Shown: positions 34,682 to 43,258, counted from the stretch's first letter. The stretch: DNA of 64,000 nucleotides from Tardiphaga robiniae (GCF_001618955.1 NZ_LVYV01000034.1:124001-188000); one strand, 5' to 3'. Numbers and translations are program-made. The notes: generated from the letters alone by a model not told the origin.

Positions 34682-34710
34682 ATTATATTTTCGAAAATAA
34701 AGCCTGACAA
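34682..34710 (-). promoter_or_regulatory. Promoter of the hydrolase/DUF1185 operon
   Basis: Minus-strand TTGTCA (34705-34710), 17-base spacer, perfect TATAAT (34682-34687). The palindrome TATTTTCGAAAATA fills most of the spacer, the classic geometry for repression. Confidence 0.7.
34686..34699. promoter_or_regulatory. GntR operator candidate, left
   Basis: Perfect 14-base palindrome TATTTTCGAAAATA. A weaker relative (TTTCGTAA, centre at 34673/34674) lies 19 bases away. The same strong-plus-weak pair occurs at 35581-35607. Confidence 0.7.
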
Positions 34711-34797
34711 GAGGGCTGGCGGCGCCTGCAGCGGGCTTTCCACGCGGGATTTCGGGCACGCCGTCTGTTTCTTCGCCGACTAGCCGGCGATCCCGTC

Positions 34798-35499
34798 TCA
34801 GGATTCGGTCAGCAGATGAGACGCGTATTTCACGACATTGTCGGAGGTGCTGCGGATGTGCTGGTCTATCAAGGACGTCGCGAGATTCGTATCGCGGGCA
34901 ATCGCGGCCTGCATGATGGCGCGATGTTCACCGACCTTGTCGCGTGGTTGCGGGCGAAACATGGCGGACAGGTTTCGATAGCGTTCGGCGCGCTCGAACA
35001 GCGAAGTCCGAATGCCGAGCAACGTCGGGGAGCGCCCGCACGACACCAGCGCCTCGTGAAACTGGCGGTGAGCGATCTGCCATTCCGGGTTCTCGACGTG
35101 ATTACCGGGAAGCCTTTCCTCAATGCGTCCCAGCCTGTGCAGGGTCGACATAACCGCTATTTCCCAGTCATCTCCGCCATTTGCGATGGAGCGGCTGAGC
35201 AGTTCGATCTCGATCAGGATCCGGGTCTGGGTGATGTCGATCAGGTCGTCGCTCGTAACGGGCGCCACACGAAAGCCACGCTGCTCCTCGGCAACGACCA
35301 GGCCGTCCGCTGTCAGCGACGTCAGCGCCTCGCGCAGGGTCGTGAAGCTTGCGCCGAAAGCGAGCTTCAAGGCATCGAATTTCAGCGGCTCGCCAGGTTT
35401 GAGCCGGCAGGCCACGATATCCTGACGCAGTCGGTGCGTGATATCGACCGCGAGTGTTTTGCCGAATTCTTTGCGCGATTTGACGGCCGAAGCAGTCAT
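34798..35499 (-). CDS. GntR-family (FCD/FadR-type) transcriptional regulator
   Basis: 233 residues from ATG 35499; the longer frame overlaps the divergent gene and lacks family sequence. Winged helix: DITHRLRQDIVACRLKPGEPL, FGASFTTLREALTSLTADGLV, GFRVAPVTSDDLIDITQTR. FCD ligand domain: WQIAHRQFHEALVSCG, EHRAIMQAAIARD with metal-site His. Divergent from the oxidoreductase gene. Two matching palindromes beside the flanking promoters suggest it represses both arms and itself until a pathway intermediate binds. Confidence 0.9.
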   Translation of the reverse strand: MTASAVKSRKEFGKTLAVDITHRLRQDIVACRLKPGEPLKFDALKLAFGASFTTLREALTSLTADGLVVAEEQRGFRVAPVTSDDLIDITQTRILIEIELLSRSIANGGDDWEIAVMSTLHRLGRIEERLPGNHVENPEWQIAHRQFHEALVSCGRSPTLLGIRTSLFERAERYRNLSAMFRPQPRDKVGEHRAIMQAAIARDTNLATSLIDQHIRSTSDNVVKYASHLLTES

Positions 35500-35591
35500 G
35501 GAATGGACCTCAGATTCCGCCGGCTGATGGCGCCGGCTGGTTGCAGAATGCCGGCGCAGGACCGCTATTGCAATAATTTTCGTAATAGGAC

Positions 35592-35607
35592 ATATTTTCG
35601 AAAATAT
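35592..35607. promoter_or_regulatory. GntR operator candidate, right
   Basis: Perfect 16-base palindrome ATATTTTCGAAAATAT, 18 bases before the oxidoreductase ATG. A weaker TTTTCGTAAT word (centre 35581/35582) lies 18 bases upstream. A promoter TTGCAA (35568-35573)-N17-CATATT (35591-35596) would overlap it. Confidence 0.7.
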
Positions 35608-35625
35608 ATTCTGCAGGGTGGATTC

Positions 35626-36618
35626 ATGAAGGCTGTGCTGGTTCATCGTCCCGGTGGTCCCGACGCGCTCGATTATGTCGATGTCGCCATTCCGGCTCCG
35701 GGCCCGAAAGAGGTGCAGATCAAGGCTGAGGCTTTTGGCGTCGGCCAGCCGGACGCCTTGATCAGGCGCGGCGTTTACAAGTGGATGCCACCACTGCCGG
35801 CCAATCCGGGGAATGATGTCGCCGGGCGCATCTCCGCAGTCGGTCACGGTGTTGTCGGCATCTCGGTCGGGCAGAAGGTTTTGCTGAGCGCCCGCGATCT
35901 GTCACAGCGCGGCGGCTGTTACGCCGAATATGTGGTCGCGCCGGCCGATGCCATCCATCTGCTACCCGATGCCGTCGATTTGCAGGACGCCGTGTGCCTT
36001 GCGAACTATCAAGTCGCCTGGGCGCTGCTCCATGAATGCGGTGGGCGTAATCCCGCAGGCAGCGTGCTTGTGATTGGTGCTGCTGGCGGCGTCGGCACGT
36101 CGATCGTGCAATTGGCGAAGCTGGCCGGCATGACCGTGATCGGCACGGTGAGCACAACGGAAAAAGCCCAATTCGCAAAATCCAACGGCGCCGACCACGT
36201 GATCTTCTATCGTGACGAGGACGTCGTCGCGCGGACGCGCGAATTGACCGGGGGGAGCGGCGTCGGCCTCGTGCTCGACCATGTTTGCGGTCCCGAATTC
36301 GTCTCCTATCTCGGCGTGCTCAGCAAGTGGGGGACGCTGGTCTCCTACAACGCCTTCGCCGGGCTTCCGGAAGAGAATCTGATGGGAGAGATGCGGAAGT
36401 ATCTCGACGTCTGTCCGGCCGTGCGCTGCTTCTCCTTTCACATCTACGACCATGACCGCGATGCGCGCCGCGCCATCATGGGGAAGTTGATCTCGCTGCT
36501 TGGGCGCGGGGAGATCAAGCCCGCAATCTCCGCACGGCTGAAATTATCCGAGGTCCGGCAGGCGCACACGCTGCTGGAGTCCGGAGGCGCACTCGGCAAG
36601 ATCATCATGACCCCGTAG
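35626..36618 (+). CDS. Zinc-independent alcohol dehydrogenase / quinone oxidoreductase-like protein
   Basis: 330 residues from ATG 35626; the long in-frame extension upstream runs through the antisense of the GntR gene. MDR-superfamily marks: GVGQPDALIRRGVY, PPLPANPGNDVAGRISAVG, nucleotide motif VLVIGAAGGVGTSIVQLAKLAG, GADHVIFYRDEDV. Structural-zinc Cys are absent, as in quinone oxidoreductases (QOR, NADPH-dependent). First gene of the rightward arm (QOR, VOC dioxygenase, Bug protein) under GntR control. Confidence 0.88.
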   Translation: MKAVLVHRPGGPDALDYVDVAIPAPGPKEVQIKAEAFGVGQPDALIRRGVYKWMPPLPANPGNDVAGRISAVGHGVVGISVGQKVLLSARDLSQRGGCYAEYVVAPADAIHLLPDAVDLQDAVCLANYQVAWALLHECGGRNPAGSVLVIGAAGGVGTSIVQLAKLAGMTVIGTVSTTEKAQFAKSNGADHVIFYRDEDVVARTRELTGGSGVGLVLDHVCGPEFVSYLGVLSKWGTLVSYNAFAGLPEENLMGEMRKYLDVCPAVRCFSFHIYDHDRDARRAIMGKLISLLGRGEIKPAISARLKLSEVRQAHTLLESGGALGKIIMTP

Positions 36619-36658
36619 GCGAACGGCTATCGGTCTGAAACGAGATACGGAGGACCAC

Positions 36659-37558
36659 ATGATCAAGGTAAAACGCATCAGGCATGTGACGTTCGTTACG
36701 CCTGATATCGACAGGCAGATCGACTACTATCAAACGGTAGTCGGACTCGGTGTGGTAACGCGTGACGCCAGTCGCGCATCGCTGGCTACCGACTCGGACG
36801 AGCTCGCCGTCGTTCTGCAGCGTGGCGATCAGGCGGCCTGTCGGCGATTGACCTTCGAAGTGGCGCCCGATCTGGATTTCGCTGATCTGGTGGCAACACT
36901 GTCGCGCGCGGGAATTGCGGCCGAGATCCAGTCCGATCCGCTTCCTGGCGTGTCTCGTTCGGTGCTGTTCCGCGACTTCGAGGAAATGGAGATCGAACTG
37001 CTTGCGGGGCCGACATTCGCTGTTGCGGAGCAGCCTGTCGGCGGCATTGCAGCCGACCGCCTCGGCCATATCGCGCTCTACACGCAAGACCCGCTGAAGG
37101 CGTCGAAATTCTATGGTGACGTGCTGAATTTCCGGGTGTCGGACTGGATCGAGGACGCCTTCGTCTTCATGCGGTGTGGTTTCGATCATCACTCCGTCAA
37201 TTTCGCGCGCGGCCCGGGTCGGCGATTGCATCACGCGGCCTTCGAGCTCCGTGATGCCTCGCACATGCATCGCGCCTGCGATCTGCTCGGACGCAAGAAG
37301 ATGCAGATCCTGTGGGGACCGGTGCGTCATGGCCCGGGCCACAATGTCGCGATCTATCACCGCGACCCCGATGGCCATCTTATCGAACTGTTCTTCGATC
37401 TCGATCAGATGATCGATGAAGAGCTCGGCTATTTCGAGCCGCGTCCATGGCACCGCGATCGTCCGCAGCGACCCAAGGTCTGGGTCGGACTTCCGCGCGA
37501 CATCTGGGGACCTGTGCCGTCGGCGGAACTCGCGGAGTTTAAACGCAAGGCGACATGA
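36659..37558 (+). CDS. VOC-family extradiol dioxygenase-like protein
   Basis: 299 residues in two vicinal-oxygen-chelate modules. The second module keeps the three Fe(II) ligands expected for extradiol ring cleavage: His in RLGHIALYTQDP, His in RLHHAAFEL and Glu in YHRDPDGHLIELFFD. The first module (VKRIRHVTFVTPDIDRQIDY) is structural. It resembles catechol 2,3-dioxygenase-type enzymes, but the substrate is unknown. It follows the oxidoreductase by 40 bases and precedes the Bug receptor, which fits uptake and cleavage of an aromatic acid. Confidence 0.85.
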   Translation: MIKVKRIRHVTFVTPDIDRQIDYYQTVVGLGVVTRDASRASLATDSDELAVVLQRGDQAACRRLTFEVAPDLDFADLVATLSRAGIAAEIQSDPLPGVSRSVLFRDFEEMEIELLAGPTFAVAEQPVGGIAADRLGHIALYTQDPLKASKFYGDVLNFRVSDWIEDAFVFMRCGFDHHSVNFARGPGRRLHHAAFELRDASHMHRACDLLGRKKMQILWGPVRHGPGHNVAIYHRDPDGHLIELFFDLDQMIDEELGYFEPRPWHRDRPQRPKVWVGLPRDIWGPVPSAELAEFKRKAT

Positions 37559-37642
37559 CATCGCTGCCGACAAAGTCGCCGCTACGAAGCGACAGATCGG
37601 CACTCGGCGATCAACGCTGAAGAAATAAAAGGGGAGGAAATA

Positions 37643-38644
37643 ATGAGCAAGCTGTCGAAATCTATTCGGGGCAGAATTCTCGCATGCCTCGCGGTGTCTA
37701 TATTTGTAGCCTCGTCGATCGACGTGCCTGGCGCCTCAGCGCAAGCCTACCCAAATCGTGTCATTCGTATCGTTCACGGTTTCGCATCGGGCGGGGCGGC
37801 AGACACGCTCTCCCGCGTCGTTGCCGACGGGCTGGCGAAGCAGCTCAATGAGACCGTCATCGTCGAAGCGAAGCCTGGTGCAGGTGGCAATCTCGCATCG
37901 GATGCGGTCGCCAAGGCTGCGCCTGACGGTTATACACTGGGCCTTGTAACCGGAGGCCATGCGATTTCGGCGGGGCTTTACAAGTCGTTGTCCTATCAAC
38001 CCGTCGATGGTTTCGAGATGATCTCCACGATCGTCTACTACGCGCTCGTCGTCGCCACCCGCAGCGACCATGAAGCAAAGACGCTGGGAGAGCTCATCGC
38101 ACTCGCAAAGGCCAAGCCGGGATCGTTGAGTTTCGGATCGGTCGGCTTCGGCAGCACGCATCACCTTGCTGGCGAATTGTTGAAAGCGGCAGCCGGCATC
38201 GACGTGCTGCACGTGCCCTATCGCGGCGACTCCCAGGCGATCACCGCGCTGCTCGCGGGCGACGTGCCGATGATCGTTGGCACCAGCGTGCTTGTTGCGC
38301 CGCAGATCGAGAGTGGTGCGGTGCGCGGCCTCGCTGTCACATCGTCGACCCGGAGTGCCTTGCTGCCGAACGTTCCATCGGTCGACGAGGCAGGTCTGAA
38401 GGGGTTCGATGTCAGGACGTGGGCCGGGCTGCTGGCGCCGAAGGGCACTCCGCCGGGGATCATCGCCCAACTCAACGCGGCCGTTCTGAAGTCTCTGGCC
38501 GACCCGGGGATCAGGGCGCGGCTGGAAGCGGCGATCGGTGGCGAAGTGCGGGGAAGCACGCCGCCGGAAATGCGTGAATTGCTCACGTCGGAAATCGCGC
38601 GATGGACGGCGGTGATTGATGCGGCGAAAATACCGAAGCTTTGA
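37643..38644 (+). CDS. Bug-type (tripartite tricarboxylate) substrate-binding protein
   Basis: 333 residues with a long signal peptide ending SAQA. TctC/Bug marks: YPNRVIRIVHGFASGGAADTL, VVEAKPGAGGNLASDAVAKA, PDGYTLGL, LHVPYRGDSQAITALLAGDV, PAKGTP-like APKGTPPGIIAQLN. No TctA/TctB permease lies nearby, so it either serves a transporter elsewhere or acts as a sensor, as many orphan Bug proteins are thought to. Third gene of the rightward GntR arm; ribosome-binding site GGGGAGG upstream. Confidence 0.92.
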   Translation: MSKLSKSIRGRILACLAVSIFVASSIDVPGASAQAYPNRVIRIVHGFASGGAADTLSRVVADGLAKQLNETVIVEAKPGAGGNLASDAVAKAAPDGYTLGLVTGGHAISAGLYKSLSYQPVDGFEMISTIVYYALVVATRSDHEAKTLGELIALAKAKPGSLSFGSVGFGSTHHLAGELLKAAAGIDVLHVPYRGDSQAITALLAGDVPMIVGTSVLVAPQIESGAVRGLAVTSSTRSALLPNVPSVDEAGLKGFDVRTWAGLLAPKGTPPGIIAQLNAAVLKSLADPGIRARLEAAIGGEVRGSTPPEMRELLTSEIARWTAVIDAAKIPKL

Positions 38645-38664
38645 TCGCGCGATCGATTTGAACC

Positions 38665-39300
38665 CTACCGGGCCAGGCCCGGGATATTGCGCGATGCCAT
38701 CGCCAGTGCCGTGGCGCGGCCGTCGGTGCCGATCACGCTGACCTTGCCCGTGTTGCAATCGAAGCCGCGGGCGAGTTCGTCGGCGGCCTTGCGGGCTATC
38801 TCATTGGCCTGCGGATTGGCCGTCACGTCGACATAGGCGACATGGCAGACGGCGCCCGGCGGCAGTCGCGTCACCACCAGCATCTGCTTGGATTTTGGCC
38901 GGCCATTTTTCTCGGGGTCGTCATTGTCGGCGATGTGCCAGCGCTGGATCATCGCGAATGGCTTGCCGGCAAGGACACGCCATTCGATGGTGCTGGTGGT
39001 GGAGTTGAACGGGCCGAAGCCCTGCAATGCCGCCGGCTCCTTGTCAGCAGCGCTGGCGCTGCGTCCGACGGTGATTGTTTCACGCAGGTCGTTCTCGTTC
39101 TTCATCACGACGAGACCGGCTGGGCCGCGGCAGGTCCGTTCCGCGGCGTAATCATCGCCATCGAGTTTGAGGTTGGACACTTTGCGGCAGTCCTTGTCGG
39201 CAGTCGATGTGTAGACGCTGCCGATATTGTCGGCTGCGGCGAGCGACGTCGCGCCGAGCAGGATCGTCAGAGCGGCAGCGAGAGCGCGCAGGCGGGGCAT
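38665..39300 (-). CDS. Hypothetical secreted protein
   Basis: 211 residues with a signal peptide (LRALAAALTILLGATSLAAA). Four Cys (KDCRK, RTCRG, AVCHV, FDCNT) suggest disulfides. I do not recognise the domain. It converges with the Bug gene, leaving 20 bases, and diverges from the SET gene. Confidence 0.65.
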   Translation of the reverse strand: MPRLRALAAALTILLGATSLAAADNIGSVYTSTADKDCRKVSNLKLDGDDYAAERTCRGPAGLVVMKNENDLRETITVGRSASAADKEPAALQGFGPFNSTTSTIEWRVLAGKPFAMIQRWHIADNDDPEKNGRPKSKQMLVVTRLPPGAVCHVAYVDVTANPQANEIARKAADELARGFDCNTGKVSVIGTDGRATALAMASRNIPGLAR

Positions 39301-39448
39301 TTCAGGGCATCCAGCACGGGAAAGATGCAGCTTTGACGCTCACAAGCTGGGGAAGGTTCAACGGAAGCGGCTGACAGGGCTTATTGAATCGCGCTAGACA
39401 GCTTGGTCAGCCTTCATTTTGTCTCCAGCAGCGTCAGTTCCTCATCCC

Positions 39449-40120
39449 ATGCCCGCCTCGACTTCCGCCAAGCCATATCGCATCGGCCGTTCCAAAACTG
39501 GTCTCGGTCTTTTCGCCACCCAGCCGATCAAGAAGGGCGTCAAGATCGTCCAATACTTCGGGCCCCTGCTGGATTCGAAGAATGAGAAGCACGACGCGAT
39601 CGAGAACAAATATCTGTTCCAGATCAGCAAGCGCTGGACCGTCGACGGTTCGATCCGCAAGAACATCGCGCGCTATATCAACCATGCCTGCAAGCCGAAC
39701 GCCGAATCCGACGTCAACGCGACCAAGAAGCGGATCATCATCCGCTCGATCAAGAAGATCGAACCGGGCGAAGAGATCAACTACGATTACGGCACGGAGT
39801 ATTTCAAGGAATACCTGAAGCCGATCGGCTGCAAGTGCGACGCCTGCGAAAAGAAGCGCAAGAAGAAACGCGCTGAAGCCCGTGCCGAGAAGCTCAAGGC
39901 CAAGGAGAAGGCCGAGCGCAAGGCGCTGAAGAAGGAAGAAAAGGCGAAGGCCAAGAGGGCCAAAGATAAGGCCAAGAAGGCTAAGGCTTCGGGCAAAGCC
40001 AAAACGACCAAGGCCGCCGCGAAGAAGACCTCCGCAGCGACCAAGGCCAAATCAACTAAATCTAGGTCGGCCAAGGCCAGCAAGGCAAAGACCGGCAAGG
40101 CCAGGAGCAAGGCGGCTTAA
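39449..40120 (+). CDS. SET-domain lysine methyltransferase with histone H1-like tail
   Basis: 223 residues from ATG 39449 (a TTG at 39419 is possible but unneeded). Residues 10-120 form a SET domain: SKTGLGLFATQPIKKG (cofactor entry), YINHACKPNAE (NHxCxPN, 78-84) and GEEINYDYG (107-115). A CKCDAC post-SET motif (128-133) provides the usual zinc Cys. Residues 134-223 are almost only Lys, Ala, Arg, Ser and Thr, like histone H1 or bacterial HC1 tails, implying DNA binding. S-adenosylmethionine-dependent protein-lysine methylation is expected; the target is unknown. Confidence 0.85.
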   Translation: MPASTSAKPYRIGRSKTGLGLFATQPIKKGVKIVQYFGPLLDSKNEKHDAIENKYLFQISKRWTVDGSIRKNIARYINHACKPNAESDVNATKKRIIIRSIKKIEPGEEINYDYGTEYFKEYLKPIGCKCDACEKKRKKKRAEARAEKLKAKEKAERKALKKEEKAKAKRAKDKAKKAKASGKAKTTKAAAKKTSAATKAKSTKSRSAKASKAKTGKARSKAA

Positions 40121-40514
40121 GCCGCCTGCGGGCTGTGCTTCGGCGCAGCCCGATATATTGCAGCTCCGCGAACACGCCGACTGCAATCGCCTGCGCGGCC
40201 ACGAAGATCTGGCCGAGCAGGTTTGGCGTGACTGCGCCCGAGAACAGCAGACCGATGCTGCCCAGCGTCCACAGCGCGTTGCCGATGATGATCACCAGCA
40301 CCAGCGGCTTCGGCATGGCCGTGCGGGTACCGAGCCAGCCGACCAGCGCCGCATAGGCGATCAGAAACAGCCCGGATTCCAGCAGCAGCGCTTCAGGCAG
40401 ATGCAGCAGGGGCGCCAGCATGGCTGCGGCAAGTGTCAGGAGGAGCGCCATGGCGCCGCTGACGACGGCGTCGATCTGGATGGCGCGGCGAAGCAGGAGA
40501 GAGGGATTGATCAT
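40062..40514 (-). CDS. Small four-helix membrane protein
   Basis: 150 residues from the second ATG at 40514, which has GAAGGA eight bases upstream (ATG 40520 is too close). Four hydrophobic segments: VSGAMALLLTLAAAMLAPLL, LFLIAYAALVGWLG, LVLVIIIGNALWTLGSIGLL and LLGQIFVAAQAIAVGVFAEL. The last 25 residues (RRRLKPPCSWPC...) read antisense through the SET tail by 59 bases. I recognise no named family. Divergent from the MmyB-type regulator. Confidence 0.65.
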   Translation of the reverse strand: MINPSLLLRRAIQIDAVVSGAMALLLTLAAAMLAPLLHLPEALLLESGLFLIAYAALVGWLGTRTAMPKPLVLVIIIGNALWTLGSIGLLFSGAVTPNLLGQIFVAAQAIAVGVFAELQYIGLRRSTARRRLKPPCSWPCRSLPCWPWPT

Positions 40515-40630
40515 GGTCATCGTCCTTCGGTTGGTCGTTGTGGATGTCCCGAAGATGCCGGCGCCGCAGAGCCAAATCGATTACCTGTGAGGTCATGGAA
40601 GCTGCGAAATTCGCGTGTTAGCTTTTTGCC

Positions 40631-41449
40631 ATGAACACACAGCTAGCAGCATCCTCCGCAACATCCCGGCCCGCCGGGATCGGCCATCATCTGCGTGAAT
40701 GGCGGCAACGCCGCCGCCTGAGCCAGCTCGATCTTGCCGGCGATGCCGAGATTTCGACGCGGCATCTGAGTTTTCTCGAGACCGGCCGCGCCGCGCCATC
40801 GCGCGAGATGGTGATGCGGCTGGCCGAGCGGCTCGACGTGCCGCTGCGCGAGCGCAATGTCTTGCTGGTGGCTGCTGGCTTCGCACCGGCCTTTCCGCAG
40901 CGGGCGCTGGACGATCCCGCGCTGGCCTCGGCGCGTCAGGCCATCGATCTCGTGCTGAAGGCGCATGAGCCCAATCCGGCGCTGGCGGTCGATCGGCACT
41001 GGAATCTGGTCGCGGCCAACCGAATGGTGATGCCGCTGCTGGAAGGCATCGCGCCGCGCTTGCTCGGGCAGCCCTTCAACGTGCTGCGGCTGAGCTTTCA
41101 TCCGGAGGCGTTGGCCCCGCGCACCGTCAATCTTGGTGAATGGTGCGCGCATCTGCTGGAGCGGCTGCATCGACAATGCGAGGCGACCGCCGATCCTGAC
41201 TTGCTCAAACTGTATCAGGAATTGAAGACCTATCCGGTCCCGGCGCGGTCGGCGCCGATCGCGGCTGACAGCGTCGTGGTGCCGTTCCGCATGAGGCTGG
41301 GCGACGATGTGCTGAGCTTCATGTCGACGACCATGACCTTCGGTACGCCGCTGGATATCACCCTGTCGGAAATCGCCATCGAGACGTTCTTTCCGGCAGA
41401 TGACGTCACGGCGAACAGGCTCCGCGAGATCGCTTCAAACGGGAACTAA
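40631..41449 (+). CDS. XRE-family regulator with MmyB-type ligand domain
   Basis: 272 residues. Helix-turn-helix: REWRQRRRLSQLDLAGDAEISTRHLSFLETGRAAPSREMVMRLAERL (cited in part: SQLDLAGDAEISTRHLSFLE). The remainder matches the MmyB PAS-like domain (ALAVDRHWNLVAANRMVMPLL; PFNVLRLSFHPEALAPR). Family members control nearby metabolic genes, often binding a fatty-acid-like ligand. The divergent four-helix membrane protein is the most likely target. Confidence 0.9.
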   Translation: MNTQLAASSATSRPAGIGHHLREWRQRRRLSQLDLAGDAEISTRHLSFLETGRAAPSREMVMRLAERLDVPLRERNVLLVAAGFAPAFPQRALDDPALASARQAIDLVLKAHEPNPALAVDRHWNLVAANRMVMPLLEGIAPRLLGQPFNVLRLSFHPEALAPRTVNLGEWCAHLLERLHRQCEATADPDLLKLYQELKTYPVPARSAPIAADSVVVPFRMRLGDDVLSFMSTTMTFGTPLDITLSEIAIETFFPADDVTANRLREIASNGN

Positions 41450-41512
41450 TGGCCTTGTCCGTGATGTCCATGACGCCTATTTGTGGGCGGAACAAATACA
41501 GGGAGGCCGCCC

Positions 41513-42178
41513 ATGAGCACCGTCAAGCCGCTTCAGATCGATATCGTCTCCGATGTCGTGTGCCCGTGGTGCTATATCGGCAAGCGCCGCATCGAGAATG
41601 CGCTGGCGCTGGTCCCCGACGTGCCGGTGCATGTCAATTGGCGGCCGTTCTTCCTCAATCCGTGGATCCCGCGCGAGGGCATCGATCGCTCGACCTATCT
41701 GGAGACCAAGTTCGGCTCGGTCGAAGCCTATAAGGGCATCGCCGGCCGTGTGGTCGATGCGGCCGAGCAGGAGGGCCTGACCTACCGGCCGGATAGCGTG
41801 AAGCGCCAGCCGAACACCATCGATTGCCACCGGCTGATCCATTGGGCCGAGGCGTCCGGCAAGTCGGCCGAGGTCAAGCAGCGGCTGATGGAATTGTATT
41901 TCCGCGATGGCGGCGATCTCACGCAGAGCGAGACGCTGGTGCAGGCCGCGGCCGATGTCGGGCTCGATGCGGACGACATCCGCAAGCGTCTCGCCACTGA
42001 TGAGGATGTCGAACTGATCTCCGGCAATGCCAAGGAAGCTGCTGACAAGGGTATTTCCGGCGTACCGACCTTCGTGTTCGCCGGCAAATATGCCGTGTCC
42101 GGTGCGCAGGATGCGGAGAAGCTCGCGCGCGCGATCCGTCAGGTGTCGGCAGAAGTGAACGCCGAGGCGGCGGAGTAA
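41513..42178 (+). CDS. DsbA-family (FrnE-like) oxidoreductase
   Basis: 221 residues from ATG 41513 (GGGAGG upstream). Thioredoxin fold with redox motif CPWC (Cys17, Cys20) in SDVVCPWCYIGKRR, and the cis-Pro region GISGVPTFVFAGKYAVSGAQ. No signal peptide, so it is cytoplasmic, like FrnE/HCCA isomerase relatives that reduce or isomerise substrates. It is 63 bases after the MmyB-type regulator and may be cotranscribed with it. Confidence 0.92.
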   Translation: MSTVKPLQIDIVSDVVCPWCYIGKRRIENALALVPDVPVHVNWRPFFLNPWIPREGIDRSTYLETKFGSVEAYKGIAGRVVDAAEQEGLTYRPDSVKRQPNTIDCHRLIHWAEASGKSAEVKQRLMELYFRDGGDLTQSETLVQAAADVGLDADDIRKRLATDEDVELISGNAKEAADKGISGVPTFVFAGKYAVSGAQDAEKLARAIRQVSAEVNAEAAE

Positions 42179-42190
42179 GGCGCGCAGCAT

Positions 42191-42270
42191 GTAGCCCGGA
42201 TGAGCGCAGCGATATCCGGGAATGTTGCCGATGTGCCCCGCATATCGCTGCGCTCATGCGGGCTACGTAG
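42191..42270. repeat. REP/BIME-like inverted repeat
   Basis: GTAGCCCGGATGAGCGCAGC...CCGGG and, after 19 bases, the inverse ...CATATCGCTGCGCTCATGCGGGCTACG. The arms pair over about 30 bases with a few mismatches. The words AGCCCGGATGAGCGCAGCGA are a widely dispersed extragenic repeat in proteobacteria. It sits at the convergent end of the DsbA-family and cupin-like genes. Confidence 0.85.
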
Positions 42271-42313
42271 CTTGGCGTAGCTCGCCGAGATCTCGGCCGA
42301 CGAGCTTTGAGCC

Positions 42314-43258
42314 TTACGCGCCCTTCAGATAGTAATTCGCCTTCTTGCCAAGCGCGATGCGGCGCAGAACCTTGCGCATCGCCAATGACGTGCGCAGCGG
42401 TTTGATCGCCGTGGTCACGGTGCGATAGAAGGCGAGCTTCAGCATATCCAGCACCGGTTGCTGGCCCGGCGGCTTCTGCGGCAAGCCGATGCCGCGCAGC
42501 ATAGAGTTGAAGAAGTGCAGGTCGTTGACGCGGCGCACCTCGCGCGTCTTCCAGGTGATCGCCATCGAGATCGAGAACGAACCGGCGGTGCGCACCCAGT
42601 GCGGCCACTGATAGGGCACGTAGCAACCGTCGCCATCGAACATGTGAAACTCGACGGCGCGCGGCGCGAAACTGTCGTCGAATTTGAGATTGCGATGCTT
42701 GGTCATCGAGCGCTCGATCTCGTCATCGGAGACGATGGCGCGGTCCTTGTTGTCATAGATCGTGAAGAACTTCTCGCCATGGATCTGGACAAAGAAATTA
42801 TCTTCGCTGTCGAGATGGAACGGCGTGGTTGAATTCGGCGACGAAACGAACAGGAAGCCTTCGAGCTGTTCGAAGCCGGCATCGAGCAGGCTATTGAAGC
42901 CGCGGGCGCGCGCCACCGACAACAGCGTGTCTTCGAGCAGCTGACGATATTCGGGCGAGTTCTCGATCCGCTTCAGCACCATCCAGGCGCCGGCGGTCTC
43001 GATACGATTGACCACCTCAACGGGATCGAGATCCACCGACGGGATCGCGTCGGGGTCCTGGCTGATCGCGACCTTGCCCGAATTGTATTCGATGAGATCG
43101 CGCGGCAGTTCGGATGCGAGCTGTGCGATACGCTGCAGCGTCAGCAGCGGATGTCCGGCGAGCTTGTGCTTGATGGCGAACGGCTTCAGCGGAAAATCGT
43201 TCTTGAGCGATTGATTGGCGGCCGAGATCACCGGCGCGACGTCAGTTGCAGCGTTCAT
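42314..43258 (-). CDS. JmjC/cupin-like oxygenase-fold protein
   Basis: 314 residues. The core TPFHLDSEDNFFVQIHGEKF carries an HxD pair of a 2-oxoglutarate/Fe(II) site, and the later WPHWVRTAGSFSISMAITWK supplies the third His, as in cupin_8/JmjC-like proteins. N-terminal region FPLKPFAIKHKLAGHPLL matches the same group. Possible hydroxylation of a protein or lipid side chain is inferred only from the fold. It follows the FemAB-like gene by 18 bases, so the two are probably coexpressed. Confidence 0.75.
   Translation of the reverse strand: MNAATDVAPVISAANQSLKNDFPLKPFAIKHKLAGHPLLTLQRIAQLASELPRDLIEYNSGKVAISQDPDAIPSVDLDPVEVVNRIETAGAWMVLKRIENSPEYRQLLEDTLLSVARARGFNSLLDAGFEQLEGFLFVSSPNSTTPFHLDSEDNFFVQIHGEKFFTIYDNKDRAIVSDDEIERSMTKHRNLKFDDSFAPRAVEFHMFDGDGCYVPYQWPHWVRTAGSFSISMAITWKTREVRRVNDLHFFNSMLRGIGLPQKPPGQQPVLDMLKLAFYRTVTTAIKPLRTSLAMRKVLRRIALGKKANYYLKGA

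Noticed and set aside
34816-35625. In-frame N-terminal extension of the oxidoreductase through the GntR gene
   Set aside because: The extension is antisense to a complete GntR regulator, and the family N terminus MKAVLVHRPGGPDAL begins at 35626 just after the operator.
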